DNA of 64,000 bases. Origin: Pogona vitticeps. Lineage: Eukaryota > Chordata > Lepidosauria > Squamata > Agamidae. A program made the translations under genes and the position numbers. Under the pieces are notes generated by a model that did not search any database, had not been told where the DNA came from, and saw only the letters and a list, made by a program, of their open reading frames with translations. Every line of letters starts with the position of its first letter. Within the stretch, counting starts at the first letter, position 1. This document shows, piece by piece, positions 1 to 13,076 of the stretch. The stretch lies in assembly GCF_051106095.1 (NCBI RefSeq), contig NC_135783.1, positions 204,334,472 through 204,398,471 on the forward strand. The letters are read 5' to 3'.

Positions 1-516
1 GGCTAGGCAATTATGTGATTTGGCTATATAACTACTACTGTGTGGTTACATTCTGAAGGAAGCATCACATTCAATCTAGTTAGTATGAGCTGCTGAAACA
101 ATATGTTCTGCTTTTGGCTCAATAAATAATTTGTGTTGCCCCGGGAGTATCTATTATTGAGCTACTGGAATATGCTAGGAAGGTTAGGAAGAAATGTTTT
201 CCATACACGCAAAAATGTACAAACCACCTCTGGTGAAATGCGCATCTCAATGTGTATTTTGCTCCTTGTATCTGGATGGAGACCTTCCACTAGCTTCCTT
301 CGCAAATACTTGGGGCAAAATAAGCTTTTATAGTGCCTCACCGATTGTAGCTCATAATTCTCTCGGCGTGGTCATTACTGATAAATGGTACGGTTTCAGG
401 CAAACTGATGTACAGATAAGGGACAGTTGAGTAAAATCTAAGGGGTGATTTGGCTTGAGAGATAGGGTAAGCAACTGTGATCTGAGGTCAACTCATTTCC
501 ACCATCTGTTTGTTAC

Positions 517-561
517 CTGGAGACCTCGGACACCTCTTGGACCACCTGGCCCTTCAGGACC
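517..561 (-). CDS. COL28A1: COL28A1 exon 9: Gly-X-Y, 45 bases, last exon in window
   Basis: Five triplets: GPE GPG GPR GVR GLQ. Acceptor CTCTTGTCTTTCAG, donor CAG|GTAACA. Numbered 9 only if a non-coding 5' exon is counted; it is the eighth coding exon seen. I saw no further collagen exon in 1-516. Confidence 0.88.
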
Positions 562-1269
562 CTGAAAGACAAGAGTGGAAATAATACTGTACTTGAATGC
601 CTGTACAGTACAAAAACAGAGCCAATCTAAGTCCATTCCCAGCCAGAAGATAACTGGAAAACGTTTGATAAAGGAAGAGCAACTGGGATTAGGAAAGCTC
701 GTGTCAAATCAGATCTTTTAAAAGGGCTATTCCAGCCTCTCCCAGTAAGGCTCTTATTCCTAATTTTGTTTACAGAACAATCCCCAGGGGTGCAACAGTC
801 CCAAGGCTACTTGCATGGTTAAAATATATGGATTTTGTTTAGCTCGGGCTGATGACATTATCCACCAACCTACTTAGGCTTCCTTGTTCCCTCTGAACCC
901 AGTTGCAGTTTACACAACAGATGCATTGGGAGCGTGGATTCTTCCAGTCCCAATCTATTGCTCTGAGCAACCTTGTTGTAATGAATCCTATTCTAGTAGG
1001 TGGCTTGATCCCGAATAGATAGTTAAGTCCTGTTAGGGCATTTTGGTATGTTCTCCATTGTCTAGATCAGAGCTCCCCAACCTTTTCCAAACTGTGGACC
1101 GGTTAGGGGGACATGGGGCGTGTGCAGGTGAGTGGGGCAATCGTGCGTGCATACGTCGGTGGGCTGGGCACCTGCACGTACATGCGCAGGTGGGCGGAGC
1201 ACCCATGATTGCGTGCATGGGTGTGGCACCCATGTGCAGGTGGATGAACACCCATGCGTGTGGGGAGGC

Positions 1270-1300
<31 letters not shown>

Positions 1301-1681
1301 TGCGTGCATGGAGGGGGCATGCGGGGGTGGGAGATCTGTCTCTGTGGCCCGGTCCTGCCAAGGCCATGGCCCAGTACTGGGCTGTGGACCAGGGGTTGGG
1401 GACCCCAGGTCTAGATCAGGGGACTCCAAACTACAGCCTGTGGGCCACATCCCTTCACCCTGTGTGCAGGAGTGAGGGTGGGTGCATGGTGTGTGCGTGT
1501 GGAGGGCAGGTGCAGGGGTGTGTGTGTGTGTGTGCATGCATGCAGTAGTGTGTACACACGTTCCTGTTCCTTCGGCCCTCAAAAATGTTGAAAATATTTG
1601 TCCTAGCCTTCACAGTCAAAAGTCTGGAGATCCCTGGTCTAGATGGAGGAGTTGATCCAACATCATCTTTGTGTGTATGTT

Positions 1682-1723
<42 letters not shown>

Positions 1724-1789
1724 CGAGCGCTTCCAGGTTTCTTTGTTCCTCCGGTGACTTTGCTTATTTTGTTCTGGAGCAATATATAT

Positions 1790-1856
<67 letters not shown>

Positions 1857-4800
1857 CCTGTAGGTTCTATAACTGCCACCTGGGAAATAGCAAATTTTTA
1901 TGAGAGCAACTGAAAGTCAGAAACCAAGATATTTTGCTTAGATGTTTCTGGTTTTTTTTGTTACTCTTGTAAGTGTATAAATATTTCAGCAATTAATTGC
2001 ATCCCTCAAACAGACCCAAAAAAACTTGAGTGAGGTGCTGTTTAGTTCTCATTATCTGAATGTGTCTCTCTGTGTGTATCCAGCAGTGGAACAGATTTCT
2101 AGGCATTTTTTTTGCCAAGGATTTTGAGCAGAAGTAGCTTTTAAAGTCATGGCTAAAAGCATTGCAATTTGGACCCATAATACTTTTCTCCCCTGCCATC
2201 ATTCACAACCAACTAGAAGTGTGCAGGTTTTGTTTTTAGACTGCAATCCTCAGAATTCCCCAGATAACTGTGATATGTTTTTTCTGCAGTAAACAAACAA
2301 ACAAAAAAATCATCCTGCTGACCTCTAGAACCAACGGGGCCAGAATTTTGCCCTGGCTGGATGAGCCCTAAGTTTCACAAAGAACCTGTGACTGATGGAG
2401 ATGAAAGTTGGTGGAATGGGTTTGTTGATATGGATCTACACGGCTGTTTAAAACAGTGTGGTGGGGGGCTTTTCTTAGGTGCATGGCTATTGAAACTGCC
2501 CTGAAGAATGCCACTCCTAAAATTTATTATAACACCCCTGATAATCACCAGTTTTTCAAATTCAAAGAGAGCTCTGCCTCTCTGCTGAGTGCTCTATACC
2601 TGTCTTTCATTGGTTAGTGGTAGGTGTTCGCTGCTGTTGATCTGTTTGGTTGGTTGCTAGTATTATACCCAGTAACAAAAGCAACATACATAATTTTATA
2701 ATTTCCAGCAATTGTAAGTAAAGAGATGTTTTTTATTCTTTTTCCTACAGATGTCTCAGGGTGAGACATTGAGCTTTTAAGTGCCAATTAATGAGAAAGG
2801 GGTGGAGTCTGGGAAACTTGTAAGTATTCTCCTCTGTGGTTCTCTGAATTTTTCCAGAAATTCTAAACTCTGTAACAAAATATAGTTACTTACTCTGTCA
2901 CCTTTTATTCCTGGTGTTCCACATTCACCTCTTTCACCCTTAGATTTAAAAGAAGTGGAAAAAATCACTAACATTGCTGTTGTATTTTTAAATGTCTACC
3001 TGTTAAAATACCAGCACAGTTCCTCCTACTTTTTTTTGCCTCCCCACCCATTCACACATTGTGCTGCTGAGATGGATTTCAGGTGCTGAATATTTGCACC
3101 AGGAATCTGTTGGAATTGCAAAGCATAATGCAGCAATCACATAATTAGATCCTGACAGTTGTCTGTCATGCATTTGGACACTGCCAGGTTGGTGTGTCTG
3201 GCGTGTGACGCATAATCAGAAAAATAAAATTCAAGTTAAAAATTTAATTGAAAAAGCTCACATGATTGCCCCCTAGTCATGGTGCAATATAATGTTGGTC
3301 TTTGTTCTTATACTCAGTAAATCAGTATGGCTCTATTGATAACTGATAGTTGTTCGAAGATTGTAAGATATCCATACCTTTTCTCCTTTGTATCCAGATT
3401 TTCCCTTATGAAGAAAAGCAGAAGTAAAATAGCTTATTGACTAACAATCATAGAAATCATAGAAAAGTGAAATTGGGAGGGGCTTACAAGGCCATCAAGT
3501 CCAACCCCCCCTGCTCAACGCAGGTATACAATCAAAGCATATCTGCCAGGTGATTACGTATCTAAGTTTTTCTTGAATGCCTCCAGTGATGGAGCACTCA
3601 CCGACTCCCGAGGAAACTGGTTCCATTGTCATACTGCTCTAACAGTTAGGAAGAAATCTGAACTCAAAGAAAGATACATTGCAATGGGTGAGGAAGGAGC
3701 AAAGTCCCTTGTACCAGCATAAAGTATGAAGCATGTATACACCCCATAGTGCTTAAAGCACTCTTTGGGCAGTTTACAATTTAATTATGCAGACTATATA
3801 GTCCCCACTCTGTCATGACATGGGTACTCAGTTTACTGACCTCAGAAGTCTGGAAGGCTTCGTCAACCTTGACCTGGCTACCTGAGCCGGTCGGGATTGA
3901 ACTCAGGTTGTGAGCAGAGTCTTCACAGCAGTACTGCAGTTTAACCATTGCATTAACTGGCCTTGTGCCCACACAAACCACTTAGGCCAGCTGATCTCAG
4001 ATGTGCTGGCACAACTGCTGAGATCAGCCAGCAGAAGTGCCAGACAAAAGAGTGGAGAAGGGCTGGAACGGGGAGGAAACGATGTACTCCAGATCCAAAC
4101 CCCTCTCAGATCAGATTCCCAGACACTAAGCTGGCACAGAGTTTGGGGCCAGGGTCAGGGCAGCCCTAAGGAATTTCCCAGCATTCCTACACTGGGAGAG
4201 GTTTGGATTCAACACAGCCTCAGCTGTCATGGTTCTCAGAGAGCTCTCGGCCATTTTAGCTAGCTGAGTTTGAGAAACTTAGGGCACTAAGATTTGTTTG
4301 TTAGTAGGATACATTTAATCTATCCATTCTGACACGACACAAATGCAGTGTTCCCTTGCTTGGTTCTATCAGAACCACCTGTGTTGCATTTCACAAGCAG
4401 AAATCCACTGACGTGGTAAAAAAAAACAGCCACGGATTGCTATTTCTGTTTCTCTAGCACCAAACCATGAATATTTACCTCATAGGTTCCAAAGATTTGT
4501 CGTTTTCCTGCTTCCAAACTTTAATTTGTGCACCAAATAAACTCTTGAACAACACTGGGCACGACATGGGACAGAGGGAGCACCATTTTAATTTCTGCTT
4601 CAAGTAAAACACTGTTTTAGGCTAGCACTGATCAGGTTACTGGCTGGAATCATTCATGTCAACATTGAATTTGTTTTCCATGGCGTATTCCTGTCCCTTC
4701 TTGGAGACTGGGAAGAACCTTATGAAGCCAGGAAGCTTATATGGTTTTAAAGTATGGCCATGACAGCTTCCTGCCTGAGTGACTGTCGCAGGCATGATTT

Positions 4801-7800
4801 GGAACCACATACGTGAACTGATTTAAATGTCCATATTAAGCAGAGGAAAACTTTGATTTTTTTAATGGGATCTAAAACTGTCTCTCCTGAACTGCAAGTG
4901 TGGGAAATGGCACAAACTATGTTGATCATGTGATGTGTTCATGTTTTTACAGAACTTAGATGTTTTCTTCAAAGCCCATGAATTTATAATAGAAAACAGC
5001 CTGTATTACCTCTACGCCATCTCTCCCTGGAATTCCATTAAGGCCAGGCTCCCCCTAGAAGTAACAGGGTGCTTTGTTATTTTTATTTTACAATACAATG
5101 CTGAAATAGATTAAGATCAATGAAAACGTCACCCATCATTTCCTTTATGTTCAAAATGAACTCCGTACTGTTAAAGATAAAAAGGCAGGATAGATCGATA
5201 TTCCAGTCCAATCCAGTTCTCTCTTCAAATGAAAATATAATTCACACTCAGAATCTTGTAGGACAGTTTTGATTCAGGATATCTATACATTTTGATAAAA
5301 CATTCTATTTCAAGAAGTTCCCTTTTAAAGGACTATTTTAACTAATGGGACCTCTAGTTGTATTTCGTCAAGTGACATGTTACCTTCACTCCCTTTGGTC
5401 CAGGACTTCCATCATCACCTGGGCGACCTTTTTTACCCTGACAGAAGAGAAAACAAAAGAGGGGAGTTAGTAGGACACTTTATGTTCCAACTTCTTTGGC
5501 TAATTACATACTTCTAATGGCTTTATGTCTCTGTTTTTAAGAAAACCATTAAATGAACTGAAGGAAAGTGACCCAACACTAAGCATTTTAGAATTTATTC
5601 AACATACAAGTCTTAAATCAGGTCCTCAGTTAAAGTATGTTGTGCAAATATAACCCTCATTCATCAGGAAGGGCACGTTTTGTGCCTAAAGTCATCATTT
5701 GTTGCAGATGTCATATCACACTAGACTTTACAAGGTAGATGGCTTAGGCCACTGGCATTTACAGGGCTGTAAACTGTGTTCCTAAGCTTCAGCCCCTTGC
5801 ATTTTACAGCTTTGTTTTACACAGCTGGGACCAAAAGTTGCCCTAACAAAGCAGTTGTATTTTGCCATAGGGGTCCGTTGTCTCAGACAATACAACGTAT
5901 TGAGACAAAAAGAGAAAGTCCCCTACCAACTCTGGCCCCATTTGAGGGGAGGGGGACAATGGAATTCTTGGTGGTTCCAGAAAATGAGAGATGTGTAGAA
6001 TAAAACCTAAGTGGAAACCAATTGCTAATCCTCAGTACATGGGGATATTCATGAGGTCAGAAAATTTCCCAGAATTCACTGAAAGCAATTTTGTCCATTT
6101 GGTTTTTTTTTCAATGCTGGTGCATAAAAAAATTCAGCAGAATGGCCATGCACCTTAAACACTGGGGATGCCTTCCTAAAAGCATTCAAATAACTTGTTT
6201 CATATGGTTGTTGTGGGTTTTTCGGGCTCTTGTTTCATACACGCTTATTTTGAAAAACATGATTTTAGCATGGCTATATATTCTGAAATAAAATTTTAAA
6301 AAAAATCAGAAGAGGCTTATTTGACTATTTTGAGATATTTGCCCAAATCATCCTGAGGTTTCACACCGGCGTAATGCAATTCGTGTAAATCACGACGGTG
6401 AAATCACGACACAGGTCAAGAAGTTAGTCATGCTGAGTTGTGTGACATGGTGCACAAAGATAAACGCCCATGCCAACTCCTTAGCTTACAGGATGTTGCC
6501 ACTGTGATTCACACCAGCTATGTTACACTGACAGGCATAGCTGTTTAGAATTCACTCGTGCTTGTTCCCATGTTAGTGGTATGGGTAGTGCATCTTTCAT
6601 GATCTGAAAGGCACAGGGCTAAATCCAGTTGTTAGTTCCACCTACTGTAACTCTACCAAATAAACTTGATTAGTTCAACCAGCACTTATGTAAGTCTCAT
6701 TGATCTAACAGGCCTACTCTAGTTGGATTTCGTCCATGGTGCTTTGTTTTCAATAATTATTTCTCATGTTCTTTGTTGCTACAGTAAGTAGGAATGGCAA
6801 AGATGGCTCAGTCTTGTGTATATAGATTCCAACTGAATTCTCTGGGAGTGGCAGTGTTATATCACATTTTGCCTCCTGGCTTGCGTGTATGGACTATAAA
6901 AATATATGCCAAGGCTCATAGGCACACAGCAGTTTGCAAAGAGGTGTCTCTTTGTGCCGTCAGGAACCCTGACAAATTGTCCTCAATGCCTGCCTGCCTC
7001 TTTCAGTGGAAGACGTAGCCATATTTGTGCCAGATTTCCTTTCAGAAAATGCAAGTTATTCATTAGTAAAATTGACCCAATATGATATCCTAGTTCACAA
7101 GGAAAACTAAACATGAGATGAAAGTATGTAATTGAAAGAGAATGGCTACTTACAGCAGGGCCGGGAAGACCCCTTTCTCCCTTTACACAGTTACATATAG
7201 GAGGCTGAGGACACTGAACAAAAAAACACCACAGACATTAGTTAGGACCTTAATCTAGAGAGAAAGGTTTACTTCTTTATTATTTGCTGATTATATGCTA
7301 AAAGGAGGAAAGGTGTGATATTCCAAAAGTATTTTATGTATTCCCGTGTGAAAAGAAAACTTTATTTTGTATTCAGCGCCTCTTGGGTTGAATTTAATGT
7401 TCTGTGCTTTCAAACGAAGGAGTCAAAATCTATATTTTTGCTTCCAATTGTTGAAGCCTCTTGTTCAAATTTCAGCTTTCTACCTGATGTAAAAATGTCA
7501 TGTTTCCTCCCTCTTTCCAAATAAGGCATTTGCAAATGCCAAGACTTCAGTCTTTGTTTTAAGCAATCCAAAGTGTCTCGTAGGAATGATATTTGTGCCA
7601 GATTTCAAATGTTTATGTGGTGTAGCACAGCTCTAATAACTGTGATAAGGTTGTATTGAGATGCAATTTCCAAAGCTCTGCCGCTTCAGGCTAACTGGGG
7701 ACTTTTCTTGGCGATGTCATGGAAGGATCCTTTGCTCCAGAGCCTCTTGTGACAGATTGCATGAAGGAGCAGAACACTAAATCTGGACCACTGGAAGAAA

Positions 7801-10800
7801 GGGTGGCAAAACAACCTCTTCCTCAAAAGATGGGAAGCCTAGTTCCCAGGCTGGAGGACAAGGCAAAGCTACCATCCGGCCTCACAGAGTGCTGTGGCCA
7901 TAAACACCAGTGAGGCTGGTGTGATCTGAAGGAGTCCCCTTTTCAAGACTGTGTCGGAAAAAAGTGCATGCATTGGAGCCTTCATTTTGAACAAGCCAAG
8001 TTACTGGACACAAGGAAGTCTGGCTCAAGCCCCTGCTATCACTTTGTTTAAATTCTTGACTCCCGCTTTGTTGTAGCATCCTTCATGCTAGACTGTGGGT
8101 TGCCTTTTCTTTGACTTTGGATTTCCCTCACAGGATTTACCTCTTCTCTCATTGGACACTGCTGGCTTGGTGCTTGGGCTGTCTTTTGACCCTGCTTTTA
8201 GATTCTCCATATGAGACTTGCCTTCTCTTTGCCCGGACTGTGCCAACTAAGCTAGGTCTGATTAGATTTCAGCCTTCAAACCTGTGTGGCTGGAGGAGGA
8301 CAGGTGAACTCAGGGGCTTGGGATCCAGCAGACCCACAGCCATTTCCACCTCATCCCTGGCTCTTCCTTGCAACACTGCATGGAGAGGCCTCCTGTGGTG
8401 AAAAGACTGCCGGAGATTTATTTACGCCCACATAAGTTTCTTTTTTTGGGGGGGAGGGGATAACTGGATCTCTGTGGCAGAAGGATGCTCTTTCCATGCC
8501 AACTGGGTTCCTCCCCTCTAGTGGAGGGGTATCTTCACCTCATCTGAATCTCTCTTAGATGGGTTTCTGAGAGAATCAGGATGGCCTAGTTCATCTTTTG
8601 CGAGCCTGTGCATAAATCAGAATATTGCCAAGTGCACCAATGACTAGGCAGATTCACATTTAGTTATTTATTAGAATATTTTGTACTGTTTGACATTTCA
8701 TAAGATATTTTCTTCAATTTCTGTTCATTCTGTTGAAAGCTATTAGAATATTTATTGGGGATACCCAATGTGGTATAGTGGATAAAGTAATGGATGAGGA
8801 CTCAAGGAGCCTGGGTTCAAATCCCAGCTTAGCTATGGAAACTCATTGGGGGTGCGGAAGTGGTAAAACCACTTCTTAAATATTTCACTTACCTTGAAAG
8901 GTCATTGTAAAGATCAAGTCAGTTCTGACTTGAAATCACATAACAATGAATTGGCATATTTTGGAAATATATTTAAGGTTCTTCTAATACAGTATCTCTA
9001 TAATGGACAGGGAAACTGTTAAAATGCTGACAAAGCCACCTGGTAATCTATAGGTAACAACAATATTGCAATTGTGCCTCCACGTTCCTAGTAAAACCAC
9101 ATTTCAGCAATACTACTTCTAATGCCTAACCTACATATGATTCATGACACCTGTAGAAAAGCTGGGAATCATCTGATAAAACAACACTATAAAATGTAAA
9201 TGTTCGTTTATTACTTTAAGTTACAATAATAGGCGCTTTAAATGCAATCCATTTCCCCCCATCCACGAATAACACTTACCCCTTCTTCTGCCAGATCTTT
9301 CTGGGGAAACAGAAACGCATAAACAAAATTAGAGGATTTTTAATAGGTATTAAAGTGTATGTGAGGAAAAACTGGAAAATAATACTTTGCCAGGAAGATG
9401 ATTAATATGCAGCCAACAAAGGAAAACATTTTGTGATACCATGTTTCTACTTTGCCTAAAATGACAAAATGTTGATAGCTTTAAGGAAGGCATGATTGGG
9501 CTGACATTAAGAGGAGATGTTTTGCTCACTAGCAAATTAGCACCACCCTGGGAAAAACCTCAACTACTGCTTCTTACATCCAATTGGCCAAAGCATTTCC
9601 AAAAGTTGCATTTCCAAAGGATGTGCAATCCATTTGGGCCAGAGCTTGACATTTTTATTTTGAGCACAACTCCCAGAATCCATCAACTGAGCACAACAAG
9701 TGGCCATCTTGCCTGGGGGCTGCTGGGAGTTCGAGTTCTACATACATTTTCCAAGCTCTGTTTTAGCCCTACTCACAGCTTTTTGTGGCACCTTCTGTTC
9801 TGGCCCTTCATGTCAGAGGTGGGGGAGCCTCTGCGTACAGAGGTCTAAGGGCAAAAGGTCCCCTTCCTCAGATATCTACATATTAGCAAAAATAGAAGGG
9901 GAGGATCCAGGAAGAGCTGTGACATTGGAACCAGACCTGAAGAAACAACTGAGCACCCTTTTTTAACATGTTAAGTGGAATAAATGCATGAAGCAAGCTT
10001 CTGGTCTCTCCCAAAACTATGTAACTCAGTTCTAGGCATATACCGTATATCTGAATCTAGAAAAAGTGACTGAATGCTAACTTAAGCACTGAAATGTAAA
10101 CACGCTGTCCTGGGATGTTAAAGGAGGCATGTAATTTGGATCTGCTGAAATCAAATCAATTTCAGAGGAGCAGGTTTGGTTTAAAATGTTTAGAAAGAGG
10201 CTGGTAATCACCACATCATCCCCCTCCAAAAGAATCACCAAAGTAGCCTTCTCGAATTTGACCCCTGAAATTGAGGTGGTGAACCGGGGGAGTACAGCTT
10301 TTTTGCGCACCCACATACATGTGATAAAGGAGATTCATAAAACAAGTGCAAGCTTCTCTTTGTTCTGAAGATTTGCCATAGGGGGAAAAATCACCACCCA
10401 TGTCACACACGAAGGGGAAAGCCTACTAACAATGTGGATTGACTGTCAGGGAAGAACATCACATATGCCAAGTATTGAACTTTGACAGCCTGGAAAACAG
10501 GATATGCTGCCAACAGAAACATACCCTAGACAACAAGGAAGGCAACATATGAGTAAAAACAAATCAGGTGTGGGTTCTTTTTTGGGGGGGGACAGGTGTT
10601 TGTAGGCAAGGTGACTGCTGATGAAGTCCTATGCAGAGCTTTGAAAAGTTACTTTTGAATTACATTTCCCAGTAATGGGTGAGTGGTCTGCCCGGGGTTG
10701 ACCTGACAGTGTGACGAGGAAGCACTAGAAGGATCCAACTCAATGTTAAGGGGTTGTGTATTCCCTGTGATTAGTTTCCCTTAAGACAACGGTGTTTCCT

Positions 10801-13016
10801 TAAATATACATCCCTCAGCAGTCAGGCTTCCAAATTAAGTCTGTGTTTACTTTCTGATAACGAAGAGCAAAAGAAAGCATGCTGGGATGCAAGTTATGAA
10901 GATTCTTTAAAAGCATGTCTGAGGACAAACAGCCATCTCTCTTGTTTTTTTTGGGAGCAGTGCTTCTAAATAGGAGCTACGTGTGTTTTCTGCTTTGACT
11001 CTGAGGGTGCCAGGAACAAAGATGTTGTAATTTCTCACAGTTCTCCAGGACATCTGACATGGCTTCGCTGCAAATGAAAATGGATCACAGTCGGTGGGCA
11101 AGGCAGAGGCTTTGACAACTAGTGTCTGCGATATTGCAAGTGTCCATTTACTGCATAAAAATATAAAGTGATAGGAGCAAGCAAGAGAATAGGCACAGCT
11201 GGCTTAGGTGTCAGGCATAAGATTGCGTCACACTGAGCTTGGATATGTACTACCTGTCTGAGTGTCAGAGTAAGTGGGAAATGTGTATATCGTTTTGAGA
11301 CTTTTACTAGTGGTTACTCTGAAAATTAAGTAGAGTTCTTTTGGGGAGATAAATTCCTGATAAAAGTATGATTTTTTTTGTCCATTAAAGAGTCCCCAGA
11401 TTTTGGATGGAAGTGGTCCCTTCTCGGGTCATGATTTGATATTAGTAGCATCCAGGTCAGAAGGTAAATTCCCCAGTTAGGACAGGATTACAAACTGCAT
11501 AAGATATGGGAATAAAGAACTCTGACCTCTACAATGCATAGAAAGATTCAACCTTTAATCCTAGGGACATGAAAGAGAAAGGCCTAAACTGGAAAGTTGA
11601 GAGGCTTAGCTAGGCCTAGCTCTGTCCAAGCTTCCTGTTCCTGCCCCAGTGCTAGCTGGGAGCTTTCCTTCTGAACCGGAAGCTTAGGCAGAGCTAGGCC
11701 TAGCTAAGACCCAAAACCTTATAGTGGACGCCTTTTTTTACAGGTGACCCACGTTTAGGTTTCTGTAAAGTGTCCGTCTGTCAGGTAGACCTCTCAGAAT
11801 AGAGAATTTTGGGATCTGTAGTCCAAGATGTCAAAAAATCCAACTCCATCCCCCCATCCCCATGATGATCCTCAATCTGTTAGAGCTAGCGCATCATATA
11901 CATGTACCATATGCTTTAGAATATAGTTCTCACTGAAATCGTCATCCCTACCATTTCCTTGAGAATTCTCTCCACCACTCCTTTCTCCTGCAGATTGAAG
12001 ACAAACCTGGATGCTGGAACACTGGCCAGAAGCCGGAGCTTGGCAGCGTTGGCCACCTCCTCAGCCACTCGGGTCATTCCCACTGTGAAGAACACGATAC
12101 CTTGATGCTTAGCATCAGCAGTCGCTGAAAAAATGTCTGGGTTTCGTGGATGGTCCACTCCGTCCGTCAGCAGCACAGCTACCTTCACACTGCCGTGGGT
12201 CCCCTCAGTCATGTAGAGCTGGGTGAGGTTGGTGATGGCATATGTGGTGTAGGTGCCATGGCCGATATATGTGATGGGAGCAATACGAGACTTAAAAACA
12301 TCGGGGCCCTTCCAGTCTTTAAAAGTTTGCTCTATCAGGACGGTGCTGCTATATTGAAGCAAAGCCATCCTCCAGCTAAGGCTACGACCAGAGGTGAGTT
12401 GCAGTCCCTTCATTCTGTCCACTGTCTCCAGGACAAATTTCTTCTGCTGCTCATGGTTGAAATTCTTAGCACTCTCTGAACTGTCCAAGAGGAAAGCCAT
12501 TTCCAGAATGCAGTCTTCATCTAGAAATAATACATTCATAGGCAAAGAAATTGTGCAGAGTAAATAAATCAACAAACACAGAGAAGGCTGCTCCTACAAT
12601 ACCGTCCAGCCTTTCATAGATCCTTCAGTGAAGCCAGTCCGTACCTAATTTTAGTCCAAACTTCCCAGGAGCTATATCCAAGATTCTGAACCCTATCTCC
12701 AAAATAGTTTCATTACCTTAGGTGGTTCTTATAAAGTTCACAATAAAAACCAGGTAGGAAAAAACATATCCTACAGTGAGTCATCAGTGGTTTATATTTA
12801 CATGGGAAATGCCATGCTGTGCACTCCATGGTGCATTATAGTACAATCCTTCACAAGTTTACTTAGGGGTAAGCCTTACTGTGCAATAGGCTTTTCCTCC
12901 TTTTAAGTGTGTAGGTATAGGACTGTTGCCTAAATAAATAAATAAATAAATAAATAAATGAATGAATGAATGAATGAATGAATGAATGAATGAATGAATG
13001 AATGAATAAATAAATA

Positions 13017-13076
<60 letters not shown>

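Larger units (their letters stand above)
564..2893 (-). other. COL28A1 intron (2.3 kb)
   Basis: Lies between the last two collagen exons in the window. It holds the two hAT elements and the microsatellites listed. The remainder (about 1854-2893) shows no exon or recognisable repeat to me. Confidence 0.7.
9301..11951 (-). other. COL28A1 intron (2.65 kb)
   Basis: Contains the 133-base duplicated segment at 11256 and the 11605-11708 hairpin. Around 9640-9740 an AACTCCCAGAATCC/CTGGGAGTTCGAGTT pair looks like a worn palindromic hAT fragment. Confidence 0.5.

Noticed and set aside
1033-1582. Several overlapping open frames of 95-159 codons on both strands
   Set aside because: They are translations of GT/CA-rich hAT interior and microsatellite sequence; composition is His/Thr or Val/Cys runs with no domain.
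2300-2350. Possible extra collagen exon (minus, GSRGQQ-like)
   Set aside because: No acceptor or donor encloses a Gly-X-Y run of collagen exon length, and the known exons are already in perfect register without it.
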